Below are positions 7,439-17,558 of a stretch of DNA of 64,000 nucleotides, piece after piece (positions within the stretch are counted from its first letter, which is position 1; each line of letters starts with the position of its first letter). The DNA is from Thermus caldifontis. GTDB taxonomy: Bacteria; Deinococcota; Deinococci; Deinococcales; Thermaceae. The stretch lies in assembly GCF_003336745.1 (NCBI RefSeq), contig NZ_QGMX01000002.1, forward strand, positions 186,001-250,000. Direction: 5' to 3'. Made by a program: the position numbers and the translations under genes. A model generated the notes under the pieces. The model saw only the letters and a program-made list of their open reading frames with translations, did not search any database and had not been told where the DNA came from.

Positions 7439-9156
7439 GAACTCACCTCCGGTACACGGTAGTTGCGTCCGATTACCCGCACGTTGGGCTGGGGCAGGAC
7501 CTTGACCCGCCCCTCAGCCTTCAGGTACTCCTCGAGGACCTGGTAGATGGGCCTAGGCTGGTACCCGGCCTTGGCCTCCCCCACCCGCTGGAGCCTTCCC
7601 CCATAGGAGGCCGCCAGATAGCGGCGGTTGGGATCCAGGGGCTTGCCCCCCACCTCCACTTCCCGGATACGCTTGCCCGTGGGGGCATCGGGGTCCAGGA
7701 CGTAGCGAAGGCCGTAGACCCGGCTCACATCCCCACCCTGTTGGTAGAAGGGGTCGGGAGTGAAGACGTTGCTGGCGATGTCCTCTAAGGTGTTCCGGAT
7801 CTGCTCCCCCTTTAGCCAGAAGAGGTAAAGCTCCGGGTAGGTGAAGCCCAGATAGGCGTAGAGGTGGTCCCGGGTGATGGCCTGCCCCGGCAGGATGGTG
7901 GTACCCCAGCGCACCGCCGGGCTGAAGACCACCTCCACCTCCGGGTAAAGGGCCTTGACCGCCCGCCCCACCAGCTCATCCCAGGTGGAGTACAGGGTGT
8001 CCCGCTTGTAGAGCAAGGACTCGGAAACCGCCAGGGGCTCAAAAAGGTGCTGGTGGTGCGGGGCCACCTTGGACTCCACATAGGCCTCCACATCCTGGGC
8101 TTTGGGAAGATGGTCCGCCAAAACCGGCAACACCCTTACCCGGAGGTTGGCGATGCCCCCTTTGAAAAGCTTCAGGTCCACCCGCATCAAGGCCTTCCCG
8201 GCGGCGCTTCCCGCCACGATCCAGGTCTTCCCCACCCGCCAGGGGGAAGGGGTGAGGTCGTGGGTGTGACCAGAAAGGATCAAGTCAATCCCCTTCACCC
8301 GCTCCGCCAAGGCGGCATCCAGCTGAAGGCCATTGTGGGAGAGAAGGACCACGGCATCCGCCCCCTCGGCCCGCGCTTGGTCCACGGCCTCCTGCAAACG
8401 GCGCTCGTCCAGGGCAAAGGAAAGGCCTTCCGTGAACTCCTCCGGGTGGGAAACCTTCACGTAAGGGTAGGTGGCCCCCAGGATGGCCACGGCATACTTC
8501 CCCATCCTGTGGATGCGGTAAGCGGGGTAAAGGGGGTCGCCAAAGAGCTCGTCCACCACGTTGTAGGAAAGGTGTTCCCCCTTAAGCTTTTTGAAGAGCG
8601 CCTCCACCCGTTCCCGGCCCAGGGTCCACTCCCAGTGGGAAACCATGTGGTCCACCCCGGTGAGGTTCTGCCAGTCCACCAGGGCTTCCCCTTGGGTCAG
8701 GAGGGAAAGGCCCGAGTTGGTCCAGGTATCCCCCCCATCCAAAACCAGGGCCCTACCGCCCTCCGCCTCCACCTGGGCCTTCTGCTGGCGGATCAAAGCG
8801 GTGAGCTGGGCCATACCCCCGATGGGGCCAAAAGCCTTCGCCAACTCCCCAAAGTCCAGGTAGCTGAGGAGGTAGGCCAAGGGGGTTTTGCGGGCCACGC
8901 CGTAGTAGCGCAACACCGCATCCCCAGCCAGGTATCCCGGCCGGCCCATCAGCGCTTTCGGGGCGATCAGGTTGGGCGGCTCCATGTAGTAATGGGGAAA
9001 GGCCTGGCCGTGGAGGTCGGAGAAATAAAGGAGGGTGGCGTTGCCGTAGGGGGGGAGGTCGTAAAGCCGGGAAGGGTTCTCCAGGACCTGGGCCAAGGCC
9101 TTGGGCCCCAGGCCAGCTAAGGCAGAAAGGAGAAAGAGGAGCTCCCTACGGTTCAT
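7435..9156 (-). CDS. soxB: SoxB, thiosulfohydrolase (dimanganese metallophosphoesterase / 5'-nucleotidase fold)
   Basis: A 573-residue periplasmic enzyme with an N-terminal signal (MNRRELLFLLSALAGLG). The metallophosphoesterase motifs are clear: FSDLHGQ, DGGDTW, the region of SHWEWTLG, LLSHNG and LSGHTHD. A nucleotidase C-terminal domain follows. SoxB removes sulfate from the SoxY-bound S-thiosulfonate. It sits between the two soxX genes, with ATGA overlaps at both ends. Length and motifs are complete. Confidence 0.95.
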   Translation of the reverse strand: MNRRELLFLLSALAGLGPKALAQVLENPSRLYDLPPYGNATLLYFSDLHGQAFPHYYMEPPNLIAPKALMGRPGYLAGDAVLRYYGVARKTPLAYLLSYLDFGELAKAFGPIGGMAQLTALIRQQKAQVEAEGGRALVLDGGDTWTNSGLSLLTQGEALVDWQNLTGVDHMVSHWEWTLGRERVEALFKKLKGEHLSYNVVDELFGDPLYPAYRIHRMGKYAVAILGATYPYVKVSHPEEFTEGLSFALDERRLQEAVDQARAEGADAVVLLSHNGLQLDAALAERVKGIDLILSGHTHDLTPSPWRVGKTWIVAGSAAGKALMRVDLKLFKGGIANLRVRVLPVLADHLPKAQDVEAYVESKVAPHHQHLFEPLAVSESLLYKRDTLYSTWDELVGRAVKALYPEVEVVFSPAVRWGTTILPGQAITRDHLYAYLGFTYPELYLFWLKGEQIRNTLEDIASNVFTPDPFYQQGGDVSRVYGLRYVLDPDAPTGKRIREVEVGGKPLDPNRRYLAASYGGRLQRVGEAKAGYQPRPIYQVLEEYLKAEGRVKVLPQPNVRVIGRNYRVPEVSS

Positions 9157-9731
9157 TTGGACCCCACCGCCGGCTTGGTGTTGAACTCAGAATCCGGATC
9201 CAGGAGGTAGGCCACCACGTCGGCGATCTCCTCAGGGGTTAAAAGCCCCTGGGCCCCAAAGCGGTACATGACCGTGCAGGGGAAGAAGGCCCAAGAGTTG
9301 TAGATCACCTCGTAGGTGTAGCGCTGGACCGCCTCGGACTGACCCCTTTGGACGCCATACTTCTCTAGGCTAGGCCCCACATCCCCGCCCAAATGAACAG
9401 GGGAGCCAAAGTGACAGGAGAAGCAGTTGGCCTTTTGCAGGTTGTTGAAGATGGCGCCACCCTTCTTCCAATCCCCCATGAGCTTGCCGCTTTCCGGGTA
9501 CTTGATGAGGGCCCGTTGCTCTTCCAGGAACTTGGGTAGGAGATCGGCAGGCAAGCGGTTCCGGTAGGCGGAGCAAAGGGCCTGGTCTGGCCGCTGATTC
9601 AGGAAGACCTCGGCGTAGGCCTTGCCACCGGTCTTGATGGCCTCCAGCTCGGGAGGGTTGAAGTACGACTGGGCCAAGGCCACCACCAAGGGCGCAGCCA
9701 AAAGGATGGGGATAAGCTTTTTCGCCTTCAT
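9153..9731 (-). CDS. SoxX (copy 2), monoheme cytochrome c subunit
   Basis: A 192-residue exported cytochrome, homologous along its length to the SoxX at 6875-7438. The heme motif is CFSCH (103-107). FPCTVMYR (Cys152, Met155) and LCSAYRNR (Cys53) repeat the pattern of copy 1. The ATG at 9731 has GGAGG 6 nt upstream and follows the soxA2 stop by 10 nt. It pairs by position with soxA2. The two SoxX proteins differ throughout, so the duplication looks old. Confidence 0.85.
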   Translation of the reverse strand: MKAKKLIPILLAAPLVVALAQSYFNPPELEAIKTGGKAYAEVFLNQRPDQALCSAYRNRLPADLLPKFLEEQRALIKYPESGKLMGDWKKGGAIFNNLQKANCFSCHFGSPVHLGGDVGPSLEKYGVQRGQSEAVQRYTYEVIYNSWAFFPCTVMYRFGAQGLLTPEEIADVVAYLLDPDSEFNTKPAVGSK

Positions 9732-9741
9732 CACCGCCTCC

Positions 9742-10524
9742 TCACCGCACAAAGGCCGGCCACTCCTCCACTATGGCCCCATTGTTCTTGTAGGCCATAA
9801 AGAGCTCCAGGGCTAGGATGGGCAAGGAGTAAAGGGCAGGCTGGGGATGGCCAATGTTGCCGTAGCAGGCCCGGATCCGGTCCTGCATGGTCCAGATCTG
9901 GTCGTTGGAGTAGCGGTAGGCGGGCCAGTGGGTCCAGGACTTATCCTTGCCCAAGACATCCGCATAGGGCAGAACCCCTGCCCGCCGGCCCACGTAAGAG
10001 ATGTGGCAGGTGGCGCAGCCTATATCCCGGGCTCCACTTCGGGCATAGAAGAGCTTTTCGCCAAGGGCATAGAGCTCCCGCTCCTGGGGGAAAAGGAGGC
10101 GCACCTGGATGGGCTTGCTGGTGGAGAAGCTGACGATATAGAAAGCCACCGCCACCACCTCCTGGCGCTTGATCTGGTCGGGCCGAAAGCCCTGGACCCG
10201 GGTCATGCAGGTGAGGATGCGGCTATCCAGGTCCTCCACCTTGCCCGTGTCCAGGAAGTAGCGGGGTAACCGGGCCGCCGCCCCCTCCAAAACCCCCTTC
10301 CCCAGGCCGAAGTCGCACTCGGCCATGGTCTTGCCGCTAGGGCCTTTGCGGTTAAAAAGCTCCCTTCCCTGCTCCACGATGAGCTCCGTGGGCAAGATGC
10401 CAGCTGTTTCCAAAAGAAGCTGCTTTTGCCGCTTGGCTTCCTCCCTGGGGTCCATCTCTCCCTGGGCCAGGACAAACCCCAAGAGGAAGAAAATCCCCGC
10501 CATCCCCAAGACCCGTAAAGGCAT
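9742..10524 (-). CDS. SoxA (copy 2), monoheme thiosulfotransferase subunit
   Basis: A 260-residue secreted SoxA paralogue. It has the heme motif CATCH (170-174), the catalytic cysteine in IRACYGN (220), and the disulfide-type cysteines at 70 (ECDFGLG) and 106 (LTCM). All functional residues seen in copy 1 are retained, so both look active. It follows soxZ after a 50-nt gap that holds a strong hairpin. It may form its own SoxXA complex with the downstream soxX2, possibly with a different substrate preference (inference). Confidence 0.87.
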   Translation of the reverse strand: MPLRVLGMAGIFFLLGFVLAQGEMDPREEAKRQKQLLLETAGILPTELIVEQGRELFNRKGPSGKTMAECDFGLGKGVLEGAAARLPRYFLDTGKVEDLDSRILTCMTRVQGFRPDQIKRQEVVAVAFYIVSFSTSKPIQVRLLFPQERELYALGEKLFYARSGARDIGCATCHISYVGRRAGVLPYADVLGKDKSWTHWPAYRYSNDQIWTMQDRIRACYGNIGHPQPALYSLPILALELFMAYKNNGAIVEEWPAFVR

Positions 10525-10545
10525 GCGCCACCTCCCGCAAACCCA

Positions 10546-10570
10546 GGCGCCCGGGGATTACCCGGGCGCC
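10546..10570 (-). other. Strong hairpin inside the sox operon between soxZ and soxA2
   Basis: A perfect 10-bp GC stem with a 5-nt loop (10546-10555 pairing with 10561-10570). No clear T-run follows on the minus strand, so it looks more like an mRNA-processing or stability element than a full terminator. It could protect soxYZ messages and raise the carrier level above the enzymes. Confidence 0.65.
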
Positions 10571-10574
10571 ACCT

Positions 10575-10901
10575 TTAGGCTAGTTCCAGCTTTACCGTGC
10601 CTTCGCCGGTATCCCCGTCGGTGTCCTTCAGTTTTACAGTGAAGGTCCCCGCCTTTTCTGCCTTGAACATAAAGCCGTAAAGGGGGTTGGCGCTGGTGGA
10701 GGGGCCGGGCTTGGCCTCGGCCACCTTCTCCCCCTCAAAGTAGACCTCCACCTGGTTGATGTACTTGGCGGGGATGATCTTGCCCTCGGCATCCTTGCGG
10801 GTGCCGGGTTCGTTGGGGTGCTGGGCCACCACCTGAAGCTTAACGTTCTCGCCCGCTTTGGGCTTGGCCGGGGTCAAGCGAACAATGGTGCGAATGGCCA
10901 T
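10575..10901 (-). CDS. soxZ: SoxZ, sulfur-carrier complex subunit
   Basis: A 108-residue cytoplasmic-looking protein without a signal peptide, of the normal SoxZ length and immunoglobulin-like composition (MAIRTIVRLTPAKPKAGE start). SoxZ binds SoxY and is exported with it by the Tat signal on SoxY. It begins 18 nt after the soxY stop with a GGAGG-rich leader. The SoxYZ carrier holds all sulfur intermediates of the cycle. Confidence 0.92.
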   Translation of the reverse strand: MAIRTIVRLTPAKPKAGENVKLQVVAQHPNEPGTRKDAEGKIIPAKYINQVEVYFEGEKVAEAKPGPSTSANPLYGFMFKAEKAGTFTVKLKDTDGDTGEGTVKLELA

Positions 10902-10919
10902 TTCCTACCTCCTTCCTCC

Positions 10920-11372
10920 TTAACCGCAACCACCCACGGTTACGCGGGTGCTGGCCGAGGCCAAAAGAAACTTGCCGTCCGCCGTTTCCACCACCGCCCG
11001 GATGGCGCTGGTCTCCGCCAGCCGCACCCGGGTGGCGTAGTAGGGCAGGGCCTTCATGGGCATGAAGGCCACCAGGTGGGGGGTGGGGTTCTTGTCGGCA
11101 AAAAGATGGATGGCCTTCACCTGGCCCGGGGGCAGGTTGACCTCCACCTCGGCGGGTACGTTGGCCCCGCTTTCGGCAATGGCCGGCATGTTGAGCTTGA
11201 TGAGGTCGGAGGGGGTAAGGTCTTTAAACCCCTTTCCTAGAACCTCCTGCAGGGCCTTTTCCAACTTGGCCAGATCCTCCCCCTCGAGGGCCTGCGCCCG
11301 TGCGGGAACCCCCGCCAGGGCCAAAGCCCCCAGGGCTACGCCAGCAGTCTTTAAAAACGCTCGCCTATTCAC
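10920..11372 (-). CDS. soxY: SoxY, sulfur carrier with C-terminal cysteine
   Basis: A 150-residue SoxY: twin-arginine signal at the start (VNRRAFLKTAGVALG) and the carrier cysteine on the terminal arm, TVGGCG (Cys149). Well-studied SoxY proteins end GGCGG, so this arm is one glycine shorter. The GTG at 11372 is chosen because AAAGGAGGTGT lies about 8 nt upstream and the Tat motif follows directly. It overlaps the soxW 3' end by 8 nt. The cysteine is loaded with thiosulfate by SoxXA and cleared by SoxB. Confidence 0.92.
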   Translation of the reverse strand: MNRRAFLKTAGVALGALALAGVPARAQALEGEDLAKLEKALQEVLGKGFKDLTPSDLIKLNMPAIAESGANVPAEVEVNLPPGQVKAIHLFADKNPTPHLVAFMPMKALPYYATRVRLAETSAIRAVVETADGKFLLASASTRVTVGGCG

Positions 11373-11802
11373 CGCATACACCTCCTTTGGCACAGATCTG
11401 GCGCAACTCCTGTAGGAACTGCGCCCGGGGCCGGCTGCCAAAAAACCGGCCCACCTCTTCCCACGTCCCCTGGCGGTGGACGAGGAAGACGAAGGTAGGG
11501 GTACCCGGCACCCTATAGCGCCGGGCAAGCTCCTGGCCCTCCGGGGTTTCCGTGCCCACGGAGGCCACCACAAAGCGGTCCTCCAGAAGTTGGCTCACCT
11601 GGGGATCGGAGAGGACGAAGGTATTCATCTGGTCGCAGTAAGGGCAGTGGGGGGAATGGAAGTACACCATCACGATCCGCCCATGGGCCTGGGCCAGGTC
11701 CAGGGCCGCCCCATAGGGATACCACCGCCCGAAGTCCGGGGCAGCCAGGGCCGCGGTTAGGATCAGTACCACAAGGGACCAAAGTACCCGGTATGCGTAC
11801 AT
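11365..11802 (-). CDS. soxW: SoxW-like periplasmic thioredoxin
   Basis: A 145-residue exported thioredoxin-fold protein: an N-terminal hydrophobic segment, then VYFHSPHCPYCDQMN with a CPYC active site (Cys53, Cys56) and the cis-proline region VPGTPTF. It is the first gene of the sox operon. It is probably reduced by CcdA and keeps SoxY or cytochrome cysteines available (inference from SoxV/SoxW systems). ATG at 11802 is preferred over GTG at 11811, because the sox -10 box leaves a leader of about 30 nt with AGGCGGTG before the ATG. Confidence 0.85.
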   Translation of the reverse strand: MYAYRVLWSLVVLILTAALAAPDFGRWYPYGAALDLAQAHGRIVMVYFHSPHCPYCDQMNTFVLSDPQVSQLLEDRFVVASVGTETPEGQELARRYRVPGTPTFVFLVHRQGTWEEVGRFFGSRPRAQFLQELRQICAKGGVCGE

Positions 11803-11838
11803 CTTATACACCGCCTGGGTACACCCAAGGACATTTGT

Positions 11839-11868
11839 ACCCTAGCACCCCTCGGGGGGTAATGTCAA
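11839..11868 (-). promoter_or_regulatory. sox operon promoter with internal TACCC/GGGTA palindrome
   Basis: On the minus strand TTGACA (11868-11863) is followed after 18 bp by TAGGGT (11844-11839), a good sigma-A promoter for Thermus. The spacer and -10 form an inverted repeat (TACCCC...GGGGT...GGGTA) close to the one in the cytochrome c-552 promoter at 12018-12038. The start of transcription would be near 11832. Confidence 0.7.
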
Positions 11869-11881
11869 GCTCCTTTGACAC

Positions 11882-11920
11882 GGAACCCCCTTTTCATAAA
11901 GGCTTCTTTATAAGGGTTCC
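11882..11920. promoter_or_regulatory. Interrupted palindrome in the sox / c-552 intergenic region
   Basis: GGAACCC (11882-11888) pairs with GGGTTCC (11914-11920), and ATAAAG (11896-11901) with CTTTAT (11906-11911). It is centred in the divergent intergenic region between the two promoters and is AT-richer than its surroundings. A regulator site is the simplest reading; no regulator gene lies beside it. Confidence 0.45.
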
Positions 11921-11994
11921 TCCTCGAGGCTCCCAAATTACCCCCCGGGCCTATACCCTAAAGGGAAGCTAAAGGTTCGGCTCCGCTTAGACCC

Positions 11995-12023
11995 TTGACA
12001 GGGGAAGTGGGACAAAATACCCT
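11995..12023 (+). promoter_or_regulatory. Promoter of the cytochrome c-552 gene
   Basis: TTGACA (11995-12000), 17-bp spacer, TACCCT (12018-12023). The -10 box is the left arm of an inverted repeat whose right arm AGGGTA (12033-12038) overlaps the ribosome binding site GGAGGG. The expected transcript starts near 12030, giving a very short leader. Confidence 0.8.
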
Positions 12024-12042
12024 AGTACCCCGGAGGGTAAAG

Positions 12043-12489
12043 ATGAAGCGGACCCTAACGGCTCTCCTCCTCATCGGCAGCCTGGCCTTTGCCCAGGCAG
12101 ACGGCGCCAAGCTTTTCAGCCAGTGCGCCGGGTGCCACCAGGCCACCGGCCAAGGGGTGCCCGGGGCCTTCCCGCCCCTGGCCGGGCATGTGTCCGAGAT
12201 CCTGGCCAAACAGGGCGGGCGGGAGTACCTGATCAAGGTGCTCCTCTGGGGCCTCCAGGGCTCGATTGAGGTCAAGGGCATGAAGTACAACGGGGCCATG
12301 CCCGCCTACAACGGGCTTAAGGATGAGGAGATCGCCGCTCTCCTCAACCACATCGCTACCACCTGGGGCGACGACAAGAAGGTCCGGGGCTTCAAGCCCT
12401 TCACCGCCGCCGAGGTCAAGGCCCTGCGGGAGAAGAAGCTCACCTCCCAACAGGTGCTGGAGGAGCGGAAGAAACTCGGCTTGAAGTAA
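12043..12489 (+). CDS. cycA: Cytochrome c-552
   Basis: A 148-residue secreted cytochrome with a signal peptide ending near AFA|QADGA, heme motif CAGCH (28-32) and axial Met86 in NGAMPAYN. The mature protein reads like T. thermophilus cytochrome c-552 along its length, including the long C-terminal extension that clasps the core and the GLK end. c-552 carries electrons to ba3/caa3 oxidase and is a natural acceptor for the Sox enzymes encoded divergently. GGAGGG sits 5 nt before the ATG. Confidence 0.95.
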   Translation: MKRTLTALLLIGSLAFAQADGAKLFSQCAGCHQATGQGVPGAFPPLAGHVSEILAKQGGREYLIKVLLWGLQGSIEVKGMKYNGAMPAYNGLKDEEIAALLNHIATTWGDDKKVRGFKPFTAAEVKALREKKLTSQQVLEERKKLGLK

Positions 12490-12502
12490 GGGAAGCGGGC
12501 AA

Positions 12503-12533
12503 GGAAACCCGGAGGGAGACCCTCCGGGTTTCC
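12503..12533 (+). terminator. Rho-independent terminator after cytochrome c-552
   Basis: A perfect 14-bp stem (12503-12516 with 12520-12533) with an AGA loop, followed by TGTTT. Confidence 0.9.
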
Positions 12534-12557
12534 TGTTTAACCTGCTTTAATGAGGGG

Positions 12558-13517
12558 GTGCTGGAGCTATCCTTGGAAAAATCCTTCCCCGGCTTCCGGC
12601 TGGCCCTAGAACTTGCCGTAAAGGAAGGGGAGGTGTTGGCCCTTTTGGGGCCATCGGGAAGCGGGAAGAGTACCCTGCTCAAGCTCATTGCCGGGTTGCT
12701 AGCCCCAGACCGGGGCTTCGTTCGCTTCCAGGGCCAAGACCTCACCCCCCTGCCCCCGGAAAGGCGGGGGGTGGGGTTCCTCTTCCAGGACTACGCCCTT
12801 TTCCCCCACCTCACCGTGGCGGAAAACATCGCCTTTGGCCTAGTGGAGGCCCGCTGGACCAAGAAGGAGCGGGAAGCCAGGGTGAGGGAGCTTTTGGAAA
12901 GAATGGAGCTTTCCCCCCACGCAGGAAAACGCCCCCAGGAGCTTTCCGGGGGCGAGCAGCAACGGGTAGCCCTGGCCCGGGCCCTGGCGCCAAGGCCAAG
13001 GCTTCTCCTCCTGGACGAACCCCTGGGAGCCCTAGACCTGAGGCTAAGGGAAGAACTCCTCTTCTTCCTCCGCAAAACTCTCCGGGGAGAAGGGATTACC
13101 ACCTTGGTGGTCACCCACGACCAAGGCGAGGCCTTCCTCCTGGCCCACCGGGTGGCGATTTTGCACAAGGGAAGGCTGGTCCAGGTTGGCCCCCCGGAAG
13201 AGGTGTACGCCAGGCCCAAGGACGCCTGGACTGCCCGTTTTCTCGGACATAAGAACCTCCTTTCCCCGGAGGAGAGCCAGGCCCTGGGCCTGCCCTATAA
13301 CCCCCACCTCCTGCCCCAGGCAGCCTTGCGCCTGGGAGGAGACCAAGAAGGGGTGGTGGAGGAGCGCCTTTTCTTCGGCAGCCGGGTGGGGCTTTGGGTA
13401 CGCCTTAGGGGTGTGCGGGTGTACCTGGAGGCCCTAGATCCCCTCCCCCATCTGGAGGAAGGGGCCAGGGTCCCCCTAGGCCTGGACCTTTCCCAAGCCG
13501 TACCCTTGGAGAGATGA
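12558..13517 (+). CDS. ABC transporter ATP-binding protein, probably for thiamine uptake (ThiQ/PotA type)
   Basis: A 319-residue importer-type ATPase: Walker A GPSGSGKST, Q-loop FLFQDYALFPHL, signature LSGGEQQR, Walker B LLLLDEP, H-loop VVTHDQGEA, then a C-terminal domain of about 100 residues. Its stop overlaps the start of thiamine pyrophosphokinase (ATGA), which suggests thiamine or a precursor as substrate. The permease and binding protein are not in this window. The GTG start at 12558 lies 6 nt after TTTAAT, consistent with a leaderless message. Iron or polyamine uptake is possible from the ATPase sequence alone. Confidence 0.75.
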   Translation: MLELSLEKSFPGFRLALELAVKEGEVLALLGPSGSGKSTLLKLIAGLLAPDRGFVRFQGQDLTPLPPERRGVGFLFQDYALFPHLTVAENIAFGLVEARWTKKEREARVRELLERMELSPHAGKRPQELSGGEQQRVALARALAPRPRLLLLDEPLGALDLRLREELLFFLRKTLRGEGITTLVVTHDQGEAFLLAHRVAILHKGRLVQVGPPEEVYARPKDAWTARFLGHKNLLSPEESQALGLPYNPHLLPQAALRLGGDQEGVVEERLFFGSRVGLWVRLRGVRVYLEALDPLPHLEEGARVPLGLDLSQAVPLER

Positions 13518-14125
13518 AGCGCTTCGCCCTTCTCCTAGGCGGGCCCCTTCTGGTAACGGCGGCCCTGCAGGAACGCCTAAAGGCCTACCGCTTAATGGCG
13601 GCGGACTCGGGCGCCCGGCATGCCCTGGCCCTTGGGCTTCCCCTGGAGCTTTGGCTTGGGGACTTTGACTCAAGCCTCAAGTGGCTACAAAACGCCCTTT
13701 CCGCTCCCAAGGAAGGGCTTCCCCGGGAGAAAGACCTTACGGACGGGGAAGCCTTGGTGCGCAAGGCCCTGGAGCTGGGGGCCGAGGAGCTCCTTCTCCT
13801 GGGGGGCATCGGGGGACGGTTGGACCATACCCTGGCCCACCTGGAGCTTTCCTTCCTTCTGGCCGAAAAGGGCGTGCGGGTGGAGCTCACCGATGGGCTT
13901 ACCCGGGCTTTCCCTCTCCTAACAGGAAACCACGCCTTTCCCTTGGAAAAGGGCACCCCCTTTAGCCTTATCCCCTTTTCCGAGGCTACCTTGGGGGTAG
14001 AGGGGGCGCGGTGGAACCTCCCCCCCACCCCCCTGAAGGCCACCACCCTTACCCTGGAAAACCAGGCCCTGGGGCCCATCCGGATCCGGGTAGAAAAGGG
14101 AAGGGCGGTGCTTTACCTGTTCTAG
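13514..14125 (+). CDS. Thiamine pyrophosphokinase
   Basis: A 203-residue protein with the thiamine pyrophosphokinase motifs in order: AADSGARHAL, LGDFDS, KDLTDGEAL and GGIGGRLDHTLAH, then a C-terminal beta domain. It converts thiamine and ATP to thiamine diphosphate in the cytoplasm. The ATGA overlap with the ABC ATPase gene indicates an uptake-and-activation pair. It is followed by the tRNA-Lys promoter, with no terminator visible between. Confidence 0.9.
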   Translation: MKRFALLLGGPLLVTAALQERLKAYRLMAADSGARHALALGLPLELWLGDFDSSLKWLQNALSAPKEGLPREKDLTDGEALVRKALELGAEELLLLGGIGGRLDHTLAHLELSFLLAEKGVRVELTDGLTRAFPLLTGNHAFPLEKGTPFSLIPFSEATLGVEGARWNLPPTPLKATTLTLENQALGPIRIRVEKGRAVLYLF

Positions 14126-14130
14126 CCGCC

Positions 14131-14159
14131 TTGACAGAGCCCTAAGGGAAGGCTACACT
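14131..14159 (+). promoter_or_regulatory. Promoter of tRNA-Lys
   Basis: TTGACA (14131-14136), 17-bp spacer, TACACT (14154-14159); the expected start is near 14166, about 40 nt before the tRNA. Confidence 0.85.
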
Positions 14160-14206
14160 AGCTTTTGGCGTTAAGGCCAGCGCCATACACCCCTACGGTG
14201 TAGCTT

Positions 14207-14282
14207 GGGCCGCTAGCTCAACCGGTAGAGCAACCGACTCTTAATCGGTGGGTTACAGGTTCGAGTCCTGTGCGGCCCACCA
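14207..14282 (+). tRNA. tRNA-Lys (anticodon CTT)
   Basis: A 76-nt cloverleaf with encoded CCA. The acceptor stem GGGCCGC pairs with GCGGCCC, the D-arm is GCTC...GAGC, and the anticodon stem ACCGA/TCGGT holds loop CTCTTAA (anticodon CTT). The T-arm is ACAGG/CCTGT with TTCGAGT. It reads AAG codons, the commoner lysine codon in this GC-rich genome. Confidence 0.97.
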
Positions 14283-14287
14283 GGAGG

Positions 14288-14310
14288 CCCCGGGAAACCC
14301 CCGGGGTTTT
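14288..14310 (+). terminator. Terminator after tRNA-Lys
   Basis: Stem CCCCGGG (14288-14294) with CCCGGGG (14300-14306), followed by TTTT. Confidence 0.85.
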
Positions 14311-14318
14311 CCTTTACC

Positions 14319-17039
<2,721 letters not shown>

Positions 17040-17061
17040 TTATGGTAAAGTTTTCTTTGGC

Positions 17062-17096
17062 GTTCTTGCGGGGTCCCCCGATCCCCCGGCAAGAAC
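17062..17096 (+). promoter_or_regulatory. Hairpin in the rplM leader, candidate L13 autoregulatory site
   Basis: GTTCTTGC (17062-17069) pairs with GCAAGAAC (17089-17096), extended inward by GGGG with CCCC. It lies in the leader about 30 nt before the L13 start. L13 leaders are autoregulatory in other bacteria; that this is such a site is an inference from position. Confidence 0.5.
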
Positions 17097-17126
17097 AGGG
17101 TGTATCGCCTAAGGAGGGCCCTGGAA

Positions 17127-17558
17127 ATGCAGCCCAAGACGTACGTACCGGAAAAGATTGAACCCCGGTGGGTTCTCATAGACGCCGAGGGCAAGACCTT
17201 GGGGCGGCTGGCCACCCAGATCGCCACCCTGCTTAGGGGCAAGCATCGCCCCGACTGGACCCCCAACCTCCCCATGGGCGACTTCGTGGTGGTGGTGAAC
17301 GCCGACAAGGTCCGCCTCACCGGCAAGAAGCTCAAGCAGAAGATCTACACCCGGTATAGCGGCTACCAGGGGGGCCTTAAGGAGATTCCCGCCGAGAAAA
17401 TGCTGGCCACCCACCCGGAAAGGGTGCTGGAGCATGCGGTAAAAGGGATGCTACCCAAAGGCCCCCTGGGACGGAGGCTCTTCAAGCGCCTCAAGGTCTA
17501 CGCCGGCCCCACCCATCCCCATCAGGCGCAGAAGCCCGTTAAACTGGAGGTCAAGTGA
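17127..17558 (+). CDS. rplM: 50S ribosomal protein L13
   Basis: A 143-residue L13, nearly the same as the T. thermophilus protein through [19 protein letters not shown] and [21 protein letters not shown] 17127 is used because AAGGAGG lies 9 nt upstream and the product then starts MQPKTYVP, close to the known N-terminus. It is cotranscribed with rpsI, the usual pair. Confidence 0.97.
   Translation: MQPKTYVPEKIEPRWVLIDAEGKTLGRLATQIATLLRGKHRPDWTPNLPMGDFVVVVNADKVRLTGKKLKQKIYTRYSGYQGGLKEIPAEKMLATHPERVLEHAVKGMLPKGPLGRRLFKRLKVYAGPTHPHQAQKPVKLEVK

Noticed and set aside
11365..11573. Longer SoxY reaching to 11573
   Set aside because: It would overlap soxW in another frame, while the Tat motif and strong ribosome binding site fit GTG 11372.
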